From positions 1,618,125 to 1,682,124 of the forward strand of contig NZ_CP005986.1 of assembly GCF_000175575.2 (NCBI RefSeq): a stretch of 64,000 nt of DNA, in the 5' to 3' direction. The translations under genes were made by a program, and so were the position numbers. Position 1 is the first letter of the stretch. Every line of letters begins with the position of its first letter. Positions 51,140 to 59,715 of this stretch are shown in pieces. Source of the DNA: Acidithiobacillus caldus ATCC 51756. GTDB taxonomy: Bacteria; Pseudomonadota; Gammaproteobacteria; Acidithiobacillales; Acidithiobacillaceae. The notes beneath the pieces were generated by a model. The model ran no database searches. It was not told where the DNA came from and saw only the letters and a program-made list of their open reading frames with translations.

Positions 51140-51299
51140 TATTCTGTTGAAAAACTCCCTTGAGCGGTTGTGGAGCAGTAATTATAAAAATTTCGGCCTC
51201 CTAGATCGCTCTAGGATCGACGATCGCCACCTGGATAAGGGGTCGATGACCCCTCGAAAGGCTCCCGAATTGGCAAATCCGGAGTTTTTCAACAGAATA
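51140..51299. repeat. 160-bp MITE-like element with 19-bp perfect terminal inverted repeats
   Basis: TATTCTGTTGAAAAACTCC (51140-51158) recurs exactly inverted at 51281-51299. Outside it, TCCAGAC / GACTGGA extend the symmetry imperfectly. The inside has no transposase. The CTGTTGAAAAACTC form resembles ends of IS4/IS5/IS1182-type elements, so this is either a MITE or an internally deleted IS. Confidence 0.7.
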
Positions 51300-51324
51300 G
51301 ACTGGAAGCGGACGTTCAGGGATG

Positions 51325-51479
51325 TCCACCTTGCCGCCGGCCTCGGGGGTGTGCCAGTAGTGGCTGCCCCGGTCGGTGTAGAGAGAGGAAAACAGCCCCC
51401 GCTGCCCGTCCTGTAGGGGGAGGCATCCATTACATCTCGTCCTATCCGCGCTTCGCCGCCTGCAAAAGCTCCCCCACAT
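51325..51479 (-). pseudogene. transposase fragment (integrase-core type)
   Basis: The minus frame G-L-F-S-S-L-Y-T-D-R-G-S-H-Y-W-H-T-P-E-A-G-G-K-V-D is a DDE-transposase piece of the ISNCY/IS481-like kind around the second Asp. It is cut off next to the MITE-like element and lacks all other domains. Nothing further is supported from 51480 to 51687. Confidence 0.65.
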
Positions 51480-51687
51480 CGTTGCCGGGTCCTTCCGTCA
51501 TCCCCGGTGTCTCTACGCCATCAGTTAATGGCTTTACTTTCTATAAAATTAGTAAAGTGGGATCTGTCCGGCATGCCTCGTGCTCCGACCGATGACCGAT
51601 AGGAGAAGGGGCGGCTGGTGATGGCCTCTCGCCGGGACTCTGGAAATGCCAGTCGGGTGTACCAGATCCACCAGTTGTAGACTAACC

Positions 51688-52002
51688 CTACCGCGCGTGC
51701 AGAGAGTCGGCAACGCGCCAGATCCCGGGTGGTGTACCCGCCCCAACCTCATTGATTCTCCTGATTAGCAGGATGACGGCGTTGAAGGCAACACCAAATA
51801 CAGGGAAGAACGCACTAATCAGATTTTGTTTTTTAAGAGCGGTGACAATCACTCCACCAACAACAACTTTCACAAAGAGAAGCAATAGTAGTAAATATAA
51901 AATATACTTAAAAATGAAAAATATATGATTACTCCGACCGCCGGAGTGATGCTGAAAAACAAAAGATACTTTATTACCTTCGCTGTGGCTTTTGACATTC
52001 AT
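51688..52002 (-). CDS. small membrane protein after the MFS gene
   Basis: A ~104-residue frame. ATG 52002 has AAAGGGA upstream. Two hydrophobic helices (I-F-K-Y-I-L-Y-L-L-L-L-L-L-F-V and A-F-F-P-V-F-G-V-A-F-N-A-V-I-L-L-I) are preceded by a polar lead. It starts 11 bp after the MFS stop on the same strand. Not recognised. Confidence 0.45.
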   Translation of the reverse strand: MNVKSHSEGNKVSFVFQHHSGGRSNHIFFIFKYILYLLLLLLFVKVVVGGVIVTALKKQNLISAFFPVFGVAFNAVILLIRRINEVGAGTPPGIWRVADSLHAR

Positions 52003-52012
52003 TTTTCCCTTT

Positions 52013-53278
52013 TTATTTGTAGATTTCTTTTTCAGAGATTTTTTTTCGGTTGCCGTAAAGAAATATGCCCAGGGCTGTGACCATGACGCCGGCGATGATC
52101 GCAAACGCGCTGCGATAACCAATCCATGCGATAAAAACCCCCGAAATTAATGGGCCACAGGCATGTCCCGCATCCCATATGCTACCGAATACGCCCATGG
52201 CCGCACCGAAATCCCGGCACCTGACGAGATCTCCTAGCATCGCCGTCGTCGCCGGTGTCACCATGGCCGTGCCTAACCCAAATAACGTGCTTAGGCCGAG
52301 TAATGGCAGGAACTGCCCCATATGAGGGATTGTTGCCAGCACCGTTGCACACAGGCCGATCCCAGCGACGATAAAAGGCCCCCTCCCAACGCGGTCAGAG
52401 GCCATTCCAAAGACCGGGCGGAAGAGAATCGACGCTATCCCCTGAGCGCCAAATAAGAAGCCGATGTTCAGGATAGGGATATGCTGATCCAGCGCATACA
52501 GCGGTAGATACGCCTGCAGCGTACCTACGCCGAAATAGAGGGCGGCTTCTATCAGGCCCACCAGACGAATAGCCGGATCGCCGATGATCTGACGTACACC
52601 TTGGGCGGCTACGCGGAGGACTTCACCGGTAGACCACCGACCATCATGAACCAGCGCATCCCGTGGAAAAGGCAGGATCGTCAGAAGCGCAAGAAGGCCA
52701 ATGCCTCCCGAGACGACAAAGGCCGCGGCAAAACCCAAATGAGCGAGTGCAGCAGCGCCAATTACCGGTCCCAATACGACCCCGGCATTTTCGGCTGCCC
52801 CATAAAGACCGAGCCTGCGCCCACGCTGCGCCGGAAAGGACTTGGCTACCTGCGCCGATGCGGCGGGGGCGTAGAGCGCCGTGGATAGACCATGGAAAAA
52901 GCGAACGGCCAGCAATTGCGGCCAAACCCACACCAGCAGATACAAAAACGGCCCGACTGCGGTCACCATCATTCCGGCCAGCATCAACCGCCGAAAACCA
53001 AATTGATCCGCCAGACTACCTGCAGGCAGCTTGATAAAGATCCCGGTGATGGTCACCGCCGCGACCAATAGGCCGATGACCGCCGTTGGCGCCCCCAGAT
53101 GCCGGGCATAGAGGGAGGTCAGGGGACTGCGGATCATTTCGTAGCTTAGTCGCCCCCCAAAGCCCGCGCCGCACAAGAGCGGGAACCACCATGATGGGCC
53201 ATCCGCCAGAGGCGGCATGCGCGCGCCCTCTGACCTGCCGCCATCATCGGCCATAGGCGCACCTGGAAAAGCGATCAT
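52013..53278 (-). CDS. MFS transporter
   Basis: A ~421-residue transporter with 12 predicted helices, YfcJ/drug-efflux-like. Motif A appears as G-S-L-A-D-Q-F-G-F-R-R between helices 2 and 3 and again as G-M-A-S-D-R-V-G-R-G in the second half. The start is uncertain: ATG 53278 or 53254 fit; the open frame extends to 53404. The substrate is unknown. Confidence 0.8.
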   Translation of the reverse strand: MIAFPGAPMADDGGRSEGARMPPLADGPSWWFPLLCGAGFGGRLSYEMIRSPLTSLYARHLGAPTAVIGLLVAAVTITGIFIKLPAGSLADQFGFRRLMLAGMMVTAVGPFLYLLVWVWPQLLAVRFFHGLSTALYAPAASAQVAKSFPAQRGRRLGLYGAAENAGVVLGPVIGAAALAHLGFAAAFVVSGGIGLLALLTILPFPRDALVHDGRWSTGEVLRVAAQGVRQIIGDPAIRLVGLIEAALYFGVGTLQAYLPLYALDQHIPILNIGFLFGAQGIASILFRPVFGMASDRVGRGPFIVAGIGLCATVLATIPHMGQFLPLLGLSTLFGLGTAMVTPATTAMLGDLVRCRDFGAAMGVFGSIWDAGHACGPLISGVFIAWIGYRSAFAIIAGVMVTALGIFLYGNRKKISEKEIYK

Positions 53279-53682
53279 GCCTTGCCTGCGGCATAGAGGG
53301 TTTTCGCGGAAACTTCCGGTTGCCACCATAGCGGTATCTTTCGGCCCGTCCTTTGCCCATCGCCGACGAACCAGATGACATCCAGAATATCCCATTCGCG
53401 GCAAGACACCCGATAAGTGCTGACCAAGATGCTGCGTGGGCTAACGAGCTGACAGTTGAATGGGCGTTCCGGTAGCACATGCGCGGAAGCATTGGGACAG
53501 ATCCGCAGATGTACGCTATGTCCCACATATTCCTATGCCTTCCGCAATACATGCAGAGCTAGGGCATCGACCGATTGCTTGAGTGCCACGTCTTCGCCTC
53601 CCTCCCGATACAAAGGAACAGTTCGGAGCACCAAGGCTACCCACGGAGCAGCTCCAGACCGTTGGCATCTTCAACCACCTGG
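53279..53682. other. intergenic region between the MFS and pyrophosphatase genes
   Basis: About 400 bp, partly open in several frames, none with recognisable protein features. The first ~125 bp could be leader or 5' coding of the MFS gene. Confidence 0.35.
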
Positions 53683-54216
53683 TCAGGCATGCGTGGCATT
53701 GGCCCGCGCCAGATCAGCCAGGATCATGGTGCGCGCATCTTCCGTACCCTGCCAGCCTTGCAACCTTACCCATTTGCCCTGTTCCAACTCTTTGTGATGT
53801 TCAAAGAAATGGAAAATCTCGTCGCGTAGATAGCTGGGTAGGTCACCGATATCCTCTATATGATCATATCCACCAGCCACCTCGTGGTAAGGAACGGCGA
53901 TAATCTTGCAATCCGTACCATGCTCATCCTCCATAAACAGAACGCCGATGGGGCGCGTGCACATGATGGCGCCTGCCTGTACCGGCTGGGGGGATACCAC
54001 CAAAATATCGGTAGGGTCCCCATCTGTAGAAAGCGTATGGGGGATAAAGCCATAATTCGCCGGGTAGTGCATGGCGGTAAAAAGGAAGCGATCCACCACA
54101 ATCACTCCAGAGGATTTGTCGAGCTCATATTTGACGCTCGAACCCTGTGGAACCTCGATCACGGCGTTGACGTCAGCCGGCACATGCCGGCCAGTTGCTA
54201 TATTTTTCAGATTCAT
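53683..54216 (-). CDS. ppa: inorganic pyrophosphatase (family I)
   Basis: A 177-residue soluble Mg-dependent pyrophosphatase that removes PPi from biosynthesis. It has I-E-V-P-Q-G-S-x-x-K-Y-E, Y-P-A-N-Y-G-F-I-P and D-G-D-P-T-D-I-L-V, which supply the catalytic acidic residues, and a normal C-terminal K-W-V. An AAGGTGAATC site precedes the ATG. It stands alone next to the Hyf-like region. Confidence 0.95.
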   Translation of the reverse strand: MNLKNIATGRHVPADVNAVIEVPQGSSVKYELDKSSGVIVVDRFLFTAMHYPANYGFIPHTLSTDGDPTDILVVSPQPVQAGAIMCTRPIGVLFMEDEHGTDCKIIAVPYHEVAGGYDHIEDIGDLPSYLRDEIFHFFEHHKELEQGKWVRLQGWQGTEDARTMILADLARANATHA

Positions 54217-54404
54217 GATTCACCTTTCTGGATAAATGAAACCCGTATGCTTCGGCCGATTCCGGCTGACGCGAGGGCCGGTTAAAGGTCACCCCACTGG
54301 GGTTCGGCCAAGCGGAAGCCGTCGTCCTGGTATTGATAGCGCCGCTCCCATGGCCGAGGCGTGAGTTCCGATCGTGTCTGTTTCACCGCCGGCACCTGAT
54401 GCAG

Positions 54405-54734
54405 CGCTTCAGAAAGCCCACCGCGACCATATCCCCCATGAAGGCAAAAAAGAGGGGTAGGCAGTCAGCGCCGGAATCAGCAGCACCACAAACATCGGCA
54501 TGACAAAAGCGACAATCGGCGCGAAACGGAATACCCAGGTAGACTCTTCGGAAATGGCTTCATCCTTGCCGAATAGCTTTCAGATATCCCGGTAGGTCTG
54601 CCAGATGCAGGGTCCGCGTTTGCCCTGAATGATTTCTTCCAGGCGATGCAAAACGCCTTCGACCAAGGGCGCAAAATCAGCAAAAAAGCGACCTGCGCGA
54701 GGTTTAACGCGAAATGCGTCCACAGGGCTGTCAT
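54405..54734 (-). pseudogene. HyfC/NuoH-like N-terminal fragment, frameshifted
   Basis: From ATG 54734: M-T-A-L-W-T-H-F-A-L-N, then after a frameshift F-A-P-L-V-E-G-V-L-H-R-L-E-E-I-I-Q-G-K-R-G-P, Y-R-D-I, a TGA, K-L-F-G-K-D-E and, after another shift, P-L-F-F-A-F-M-G-D-M-V-A-V-G-F. This is the N-terminal part of a hydrogenase-4 membrane subunit (I-Q-x-R-x-G-P and Y-x-D-L-x-K-L). It is cut after the third helix and joined to an unrelated tail ending at 54282. A HyfC gene lies at the right edge of the window. Confidence 0.75.
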
Positions 54735-54750
54735 GGGTGCCGCCTGCAGA

Positions 54751-55275
54751 TCATGAGAAACCCACCTTGTAGCCCAGCACCGCCAGCACATCGCCAATGC
54801 CCATCAGTCCCAGCGCCCATTTCCAGCGTGCGCCTTGTACCCAGTAACCGAGCACCAGACCCACCGCCATCAGGGTGAGATTGGCAGCAAAAAGTGGCAG
54901 ATAAATCCACTGCGGAAAGAGTACGGCCAGCGTCAGCGGTATCGCCGCGCCGCCGAAACTGCTGGTGGTGGCGAGGCTCGCCATAAACCAGGAATTACGC
55001 AGGGTTTGCAAGCCCAGATCGCTTTTTTGCAGGGCGTGCGCGGAAGCCATATTCAGCTGCTTCGCCATCCTGACCAGATCGCTGCGTAGTCCCGCATATT
55101 CCGCCATCCATAAGGGCAAAAAGCCCGATGCCGAGGTGATGATGCCAATGCGAAAGGCCTGCCAGACATCGATACCACCGGTCATCATCTTCTGGCTGGC
55201 CAGCACCAGCGCCGTGCAGGTTCCGTCGGCGAGACCGAGCACTATGGGGAATATCTCCCGACGAGTGATATTCAT
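54751..55275 (-). CDS. VIT1/CCC1-like membrane protein
   Basis: A 174-residue membrane protein with about five helices. E-I-F-P-I-V-L-G-L-A-D-G-T-C-T-A-L-V-L and M-A-E-Y-A-G-L-R resemble the G-L-x-D-G and E-Y helices of VIT/CCC1 iron-manganese transporters. Its ATG overlaps the DUF211 stop (ATGA). VIT-like and DUF211 genes occur as pairs in archaea and some bacteria. Divalent-metal transport is inferred. Confidence 0.6.
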   Translation of the reverse strand: MNITRREIFPIVLGLADGTCTALVLASQKMMTGGIDVWQAFRIGIITSASGFLPLWMAEYAGLRSDLVRMAKQLNMASAHALQKSDLGLQTLRNSWFMASLATTSSFGGAAIPLTLAVLFPQWIYLPLFAANLTLMAVGLVLGYWVQGARWKWALGLMGIGDVLAVLGYKVGFS

Positions 55276-55559
55276 TTGCTGGCCCGTCGCCGGTAATCGA
55301 CCATGCGATCACCGACGACAATTTCCTCGACACCATGCACGGCAGCACCACTTTTTTCGATGGCCGCAAGCAGACCGGCGTAATCGATATTGTCACCTTC
55401 CACATTGATCAGTGTGCCGACCGTTTCCTGATCGACTTCTTCCACCGAAATATTAAAACCCTCCACACCGCTGACTTTTTCGATAGCGGCGGCAATATCG
55501 AACAAACTGGGCTGAGCAAAAGCCTTATCGACATCCAGTACAAGCCTTCTGATACGCAT
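55272..55559 (-). CDS. DUF211 protein
   Basis: A 95-residue ferredoxin-fold protein of the DUF211 family: M-R-I-R-R-L-V-L-D-V, V-E-G-F-N-I-S-V-E-E-V-D, I-E-G-D-N-I-D-Y (as V-E-G-D-N-I-D-Y) and S-I-D-E-like V-E-E-I-V-V-G. DUF211 proteins form large oligomers of unknown function. Coupled to the VIT-like gene. Confidence 0.8.
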   Translation of the reverse strand: MRIRRLVLDVDKAFAQPSLFDIAAAIEKVSGVEGFNISVEEVDQETVGTLINVEGDNIDYAGLLAAIEKSGAAVHGVEEIVVGDRMVDYRRRASK

Positions 55560-55581
55560 TTATAAAGTGCTCCCTGTGATT

Positions 55582-55851
55582 CTAATTTAGCTGTCCCATG
55601 CGAACGGCACGTACCGCCCACTCGATATCTTCGACAATATTTTCAGGTTCACAAGGTGCCCGATAATGACCAATCAACAGGCAGGGTCCAGCAAAGCCTG
55701 GGCCGGACAGTACGGAATCCTTCAAAGGCACAACATGGGCTGATCCGTTGTGGCATATCCACAGCGCTACGCCGATACGCGGGTATTCACCGATTTTACG
55801 GACGACGCGCTCTGCCAGTGCATCCACTGACTGTTTAAGTCGAATGACCAT
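55582..55851 (-). CDS. hypothetical protein
   Basis: An 89-residue protein with start ATG 55851 (M-V-I-R-L-K-Q-S-V-D). It overlaps the preceding zinc ribbon-HEAT gene by 17 bp. Visible blocks are R-V-V-R-K-I-G-E-Y-P and P-C-L-L-I-G-H-Y-R. No known family recognised. It belongs to the run of small coupled genes after crcB. Confidence 0.6.
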   Translation of the reverse strand: MVIRLKQSVDALAERVVRKIGEYPRIGVALWICHNGSAHVVPLKDSVLSGPGFAGPCLLIGHYRAPCEPENIVEDIEWAVRAVRMGQLN

Positions 55852-56245
55852 AGTGATCTGCTCCCTTCTTTGCCAGCAGTTCTCCTGCAGCAACACGTAT
55901 TGCATGGGCTTCATGTTGCTGTAATTGCCGTAAGGCAGCGGTTTTCTCGGCGCCGTCCGGTAATTTTGCGATGGCGGCGACTATCGCCATCCCCTGCACG
56001 ACATCAATCGGCCAGCCCATAGCGCATTCCGCCAGTGGCCCTGCGGCAGCTTCCCGTCCATGATTCTGTAGGCTGAGAATAGCTCCCATCCGTACTTCGG
56101 AATGGGGATTTTTCAGCGCCCAGATTAAGCGGTCGTAATATGGCGTGTGGCGTTCCCAGTCCTCAATATCCCGCCCACAGGCCGGACAAACGATCGCACC
56201 AATGGGAATCTCCGCATAACAGAGTGGGCAGTAATGATGGTTCAT
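55835..56245 (-). CDS. zinc-ribbon protein with HEAT-like repeats
   Basis: A 136-residue protein. An N-terminal zinc ribbon C-P-L-C..C-P-A-C-G is followed by helical HEAT/PBS-lyase-like repeats (H-S-E-V-R-M-G-A-I-L-S-L; A-I-R-V-A-A-G-E-L-L). ATG 56245 overlaps the DUF190 stop. A protein-contact role is inferred; the partner is unknown. Confidence 0.65.
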   Translation of the reverse strand: MNHHYCPLCYAEIPIGAIVCPACGRDIEDWERHTPYYDRLIWALKNPHSEVRMGAILSLQNHGREAAAGPLAECAMGWPIDVVQGMAIVAAIAKLPDGAEKTAALRQLQQHEAHAIRVAAGELLAKKGADHYGHST

Positions 56246-56559
56246 TCGCAACCGCAATCGGCTTCCCAGCGCAGAATGTGGCCCGGTGGCACCAATTCCC
56301 GCAGGTGCGGCATTACCGCATCCACGGTCTCCGGTTCGTCAAAAAATTCCAGTACCAGCGGCAAATGCACATTGAGGCGCAGAACATCGTCGGCATGCAC
56401 TACCCCTTTGCTACCAAAGCCCGCGATACCGCGAAAGGCGGTAACGCCATGGACCTTGTATTGGTCGTGAAGCATGCGGAAGATCTCCTCCATGAGATTG
56501 TGCCCGCCATGCTTGTCACCTTCCTTAATATAAACGCGTACTACGGATACGGTCGTCAT
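56242..56559 (-). CDS. DUF190 protein
   Basis: A 105-residue PII-like-fold protein of family DUF190: V-R-V-Y-I-K-E-G-D-K-H, L-M-E-E-I-F-R-M-L, V-F-R-G-I-A-G-F-G (as A-F-R-G-I-A-G-F-G-S-K-G). The start at 56559 lies 10 bp after the crcB stop; the longer frame from 56673 runs inside crcB. DUF190 genes often accompany crcB. Confidence 0.85.
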   Translation of the reverse strand: MTTVSVVRVYIKEGDKHGGHNLMEEIFRMLHDQYKVHGVTAFRGIAGFGSKGVVHADDVLRLNVHLPLVLEFFDEPETVDAVMPHLRELVPPGHILRWEADCGCE

Positions 56560-56569
56560 GATGCACCTC

Positions 56570-56947
56570 TCAGATACTGCGGGAAATCCAGGCCCCGGCA
56601 AAAGCGGCACCGACGCACAGAAACAGCGACGTGAACATATATAGCAGACCCTTGACCGCCTCGCCATTTTCAAAAAGCACCAAGGTTTCTAGGGAAAATG
56701 TCGAAAAAGTGGTGTAAGCACCCAGGCCGCCTGTGAGCATGCCCGTGCGCAATTCCGGACTCACAGAAATCCGTTCCAATGTCTCAAAAAACAGAAAACC
56801 CATGATAAAACAGCCCAGAACATTGATACTCAGGGTGGCCCAGGGGAAGTCGCGGCCGAATACCGTCTGCACCAGCAGGGTCTGTCCATAACGCGCCCAG
56901 GCGCCGAGTACGGCGAACAAGGCAATGAAGCCGAAAGTGGCGAACAT
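56570..56947 (-). CDS. crcB: fluoride channel CrcB/Fluc
   Basis: A 125-residue four-helix protein that forms a dual-topology dimeric fluoride channel. It has G-A-W-A-R-Y near the start, N-V-L-G-C-F, and the signature G-G-L-G-A-Y-T-T-F-S-T-F with its Phe box. It follows hyfB by 16 bp on the same strand. Fluoride export matters in acid, where HF enters cells. No fluoride riboswitch was seen in the short gap. Confidence 0.92.
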   Translation of the reverse strand: MFATFGFIALFAVLGAWARYGQTLLVQTVFGRDFPWATLSINVLGCFIMGFLFFETLERISVSPELRTGMLTGGLGAYTTFSTFSLETLVLFENGEAVKGLLYMFTSLFLCVGAAFAGAWISRSI

Positions 56948-56963
56948 CTCTACTCCTTATACA

Positions 56964-58925
56964 TTACAAATAAAAGACACTAGCAAAAATAACGATCAAC
57001 AATATTCCGATATAAGTGAGGTAGGCATTGAGTGAGCCATTCTGCAAAACCAGACCGATCCGGTCGCTGAGCTTCTGTACCAGGCGCACCGCCGGGCGAA
57101 ATAACCAGGGTCCGAAGACGGGCGCTTGACTGTAGTTAAACTGTAGAGTGTGCACGAAATATTCGCGTTCCGTATGCTGTTTTCGCGTGTTAGTGCCGGG
57201 TCGGTACACAAAGCTGTAAAACTCCCGCAACGCGTTGGAAAACGCCAGCGCGGTGATAGCGTTCTCCGCCGGTATACGGCGCAGGCCGTGACCCCATACC
57301 GGTACCCGGCGGCGACCGTGACGACGATGGCTCCAGCCGAGCAGACCCAAGGGAATCAGCGCCAGCAAGAGCCCCATGAGCAGCAGCAGGGGCGGCGAAA
57401 TGAAGGCGAAATGGGGCGTGAGTGGCACCAGAATCGGGCCACGCACCATGGCGGCTATCGTCGCGGGGTTTGCCGGCCAGTTGTCCCGGGCCAGCGCCGC
57501 CAATGTCCAGGGCAGCGCCACGGCATAAGCCAGCACCAGCAGTCCCAGGCCCAGAACCGGCCAGCGTCCCGTGACCTTGCCCGGATTTTCCTCACGCCCC
57601 AGCAGGCCGATGCCGAAGACTTTGACCATGGTCGCCAGGGCGATGGCCGCCGTCAGGGCCAGACCGGCACCCCCCAGCGCCAGGCTTACCTGCGCGGCCG
57701 AAGAGGTCAGATGGAAACCCTGAAAAATGGTCTGGAAGAGATACCATTCACTGGCAAAGCCCGCCATGGGTGGCATGGCGGCGAGGCTCATGGCCCCGAA
57801 CAGGGCGCCGATGCCCAGGGTCCAGGGAGCGAGAGCCAGTACCCGGCTCTGGGCGATCTGGTAGTTGCCCCGCACTGCGGCCACCCGATCGGCGCTGAGC
57901 ATCATCACTCCTTTGGCCAGGCTGTGACCGCCGAGGTGAATCAGACCTACCGTCCATGCCAGAGTCATCAGCATGATCAGGCCGTCGGCCCGGAAGAGGG
58001 AGGCGGCACCCAGAGCGACCACCGCCAGCCCCGCATTTTCCGCTGTGGAAAAGGCCAGCAGGCGCCGCCAGTCTTCCTGTTGAAAGGCGTAGAGAATGGC
58101 GAGGATGGCGGATATCGTCCCCAGGGCCACCAACAGAATGCCCACCCCAGTGGCGGCACTGACCGGCAGCCAGTCGAGCATGGCCCGTCCCAGGGCAAAA
58201 TACGCGACGTTCAGCACCATGCCGGAAAGCAGCGCCCCGGAGGCGCCGCTGCCACTCCCGTAAGCACCCGGATACCATTCATAAAAGGGTAGAATACCGA
58301 GTTTGGCGCCGAAGCCGATAATGAACAGTACCGCCACCCCGAAGGCCGCCCCGCCGTAAGTGGCCCAGCTCGCCGCCCAGCCCGTAAAGTCCGTATCCTG
58401 CGCACCGAGCAGGACCAGGCAGAGCAACAGTGCCACCGCACCGATTTCCAGCAGGGCCAGCATATAAAGACTGGCTTGCCCACCGCATTGGGTTTCCTGC
58501 AGGCCGTCGGCGAGGAGTATGACCGCCCCGCCAAAGCTCAGAAACTCCCAGGCAATCAGGAAAGAGATGCCTTCTTGCAGGCCGGCAACGCCCAGGCTGC
58601 CCAGCAGGGCGACGGCCGCACCCGCCATCCAGATGGCGGGTTTTTGGGCGCGGCTGGGAGAAAGAAAAGCCGCCAGCGCCGCCAGTCCACCCCAGAACAG
58701 TAACCAGGCCGCAGCGGGCTGTAACTGCCAGGTCACGGCAATATCGCCTAGCGACCACATCGCACCGGTCGCCGAACCACCCGGCAGACTGGCGGCGCTG
58801 CCGATGAGCGTGGCCAGCGTACCCAAAATCAGGATCAACCGCGCCAGCCAACCCTGCCGCAAGACACCGAGGGCGATAGTCAGCACAAAAAGGCTGGCGG
58901 CGACACAGAAACTATCCAGCACCAT
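56964..58925 (-). CDS. hyfB: hydrogenase-4-like membrane subunit HyfB (NuoL/antiporter type)
   Basis: A 653-residue membrane protein with about 15-16 helices, a member of the Mrp-antiporter/NuoL family. Features include E-F-L-S-F (glutamate of the proton path), G-F-G-A-K-L-G-I-L-P-F-Y-E-W (lysine helix) and S-T-A-E-N-A-G. ATG 58925 follows GGAGG and overlaps the small-subunit gene end by 14 bp. It would pump protons or sodium coupled to the electron-transfer arm. Last gene of the hyf run. Confidence 0.88.
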   Translation of the reverse strand: MVLDSFCVAASLFVLTIALGVLRQGWLARLILILGTLATLIGSAASLPGGSATGAMWSLGDIAVTWQLQPAAAWLLFWGGLAALAAFLSPSRAQKPAIWMAGAAVALLGSLGVAGLQEGISFLIAWEFLSFGGAVILLADGLQETQCGGQASLYMLALLEIGAVALLLCLVLLGAQDTDFTGWAASWATYGGAAFGVAVLFIIGFGAKLGILPFYEWYPGAYGSGSGASGALLSGMVLNVAYFALGRAMLDWLPVSAATGVGILLVALGTISAILAILYAFQQEDWRRLLAFSTAENAGLAVVALGAASLFRADGLIMLMTLAWTVGLIHLGGHSLAKGVMMLSADRVAAVRGNYQIAQSRVLALAPWTLGIGALFGAMSLAAMPPMAGFASEWYLFQTIFQGFHLTSSAAQVSLALGGAGLALTAAIALATMVKVFGIGLLGREENPGKVTGRWPVLGLGLLVLAYAVALPWTLAALARDNWPANPATIAAMVRGPILVPLTPHFAFISPPLLLLMGLLLALIPLGLLGWSHRRHGRRRVPVWGHGLRRIPAENAITALAFSNALREFYSFVYRPGTNTRKQHTEREYFVHTLQFNYSQAPVFGPWLFRPAVRLVQKLSDRIGLVLQNGSLNAYLTYIGILLIVIFASVFYL

Positions 58926-59706
58926 AACGTCCTCCCTGGACCCGTTGCGGCATCCGTTCCAGCAGCAGGAGCAGTGCGTGGATGAGCGCCGCCGGATTGG
59001 GCGGGCATCCGGGCAACCAGACATCTACCGGCAAAAGGGCGTTGAGTCCCGAGCCACCCGCGTAGCCGCCATCCATGGGCGCGCCGGAGACGGCGCAGGT
59101 GCCCGTCGCCAGCACCATGCGCGGTTCCGGCATGGCCTCCCAAGTGGCCAGCAGCGGTCCGTGCATGGGCGCTGTCACCGGACCCGTGACCATCAGCAAA
59201 TCGGCAAAGCGCGGCGAGGGCGTAAAGAAGATACCCAGGCGGTGCAGGTTATAAAAGGGATTGTCGAGGGCGCCGATCTCGGATTCGCAACCATTGCAGG
59301 AGCCCGCATCCACATGGCGGATGTGCAGGCTGCGGCGCAGGCTCCGCGCCACCCGCTTGCCCAGGTCCTGTCCTACGCGGCTGTCCAGCGCCTCTTTCCA
59401 GAGCAGATCTTCGCGCCGCCGCACGCCGAAAGCCCAGTCGTAAGAGCTGGTCATCGCCCCTTCGGGACAGTCTTCCACACAGCGCTGGCAGACGATGCAG
59501 CGTCCATAATCGACCTCCGCTTTCCCCGCGTTCACCTGGATAGCACCCGTAGGGCAAGCCGCTACACAGGCATCACAGCCCGTACGGCAGGCTGCGGGGC
59601 CCCAGCGCGGCATGCCCAGCACGCCATCCTGCCCGTCGGGACCGCGCTGCGGCCAGCGGGTGGCGGCTTTGCCTGCCTTCAATCCTGTCCAGGTCCATAC
59701 CGGCAT
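58912..59706 (-). CDS. HyfH-HyfI fusion: 2x[4Fe-4S] ferredoxin + small subunit
   Basis: A 264-residue fusion. Residues ~40-85 carry two 4Fe-4S motifs (C-R-T-G-C-D-A-C-V-A-A-C-P and C-I-V-C-Q-R-C-V-E-D-C-P), the HyfH/NuoI part. Residues ~130-260 are the small subunit (HyfI/NuoB) with C-N-G-C-E, T-G-T-C-A and P-G-C-P-P-N-P, ligands of one 4Fe-4S cluster. In E. coli these are separate genes. The gene sits between hyfG and hyfB and transfers electrons toward the large subunit. Confidence 0.88.
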   Translation of the reverse strand: MPVWTWTGLKAGKAATRWPQRGPDGQDGVLGMPRWGPAACRTGCDACVAACPTGAIQVNAGKAEVDYGRCIVCQRCVEDCPEGAMTSSYDWAFGVRRREDLLWKEALDSRVGQDLGKRVARSLRRSLHIRHVDAGSCNGCESEIGALDNPFYNLHRLGIFFTPSPRFADLLMVTGPVTAPMHGPLLATWEAMPEPRMVLATGTCAVSGAPMDGGYAGGSGLNALLPVDVWLPGCPPNPAALIHALLLLLERMPQRVQGGRYGAG

Positions 59707-59715
59707 TCTGTCCTC

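Noticed and set aside
57150-58292. A 380-codon plus-strand open frame inside hyfB
   Set aside because: Gln/His/Arg-rich shadow of a membrane protein gene; no domain features.
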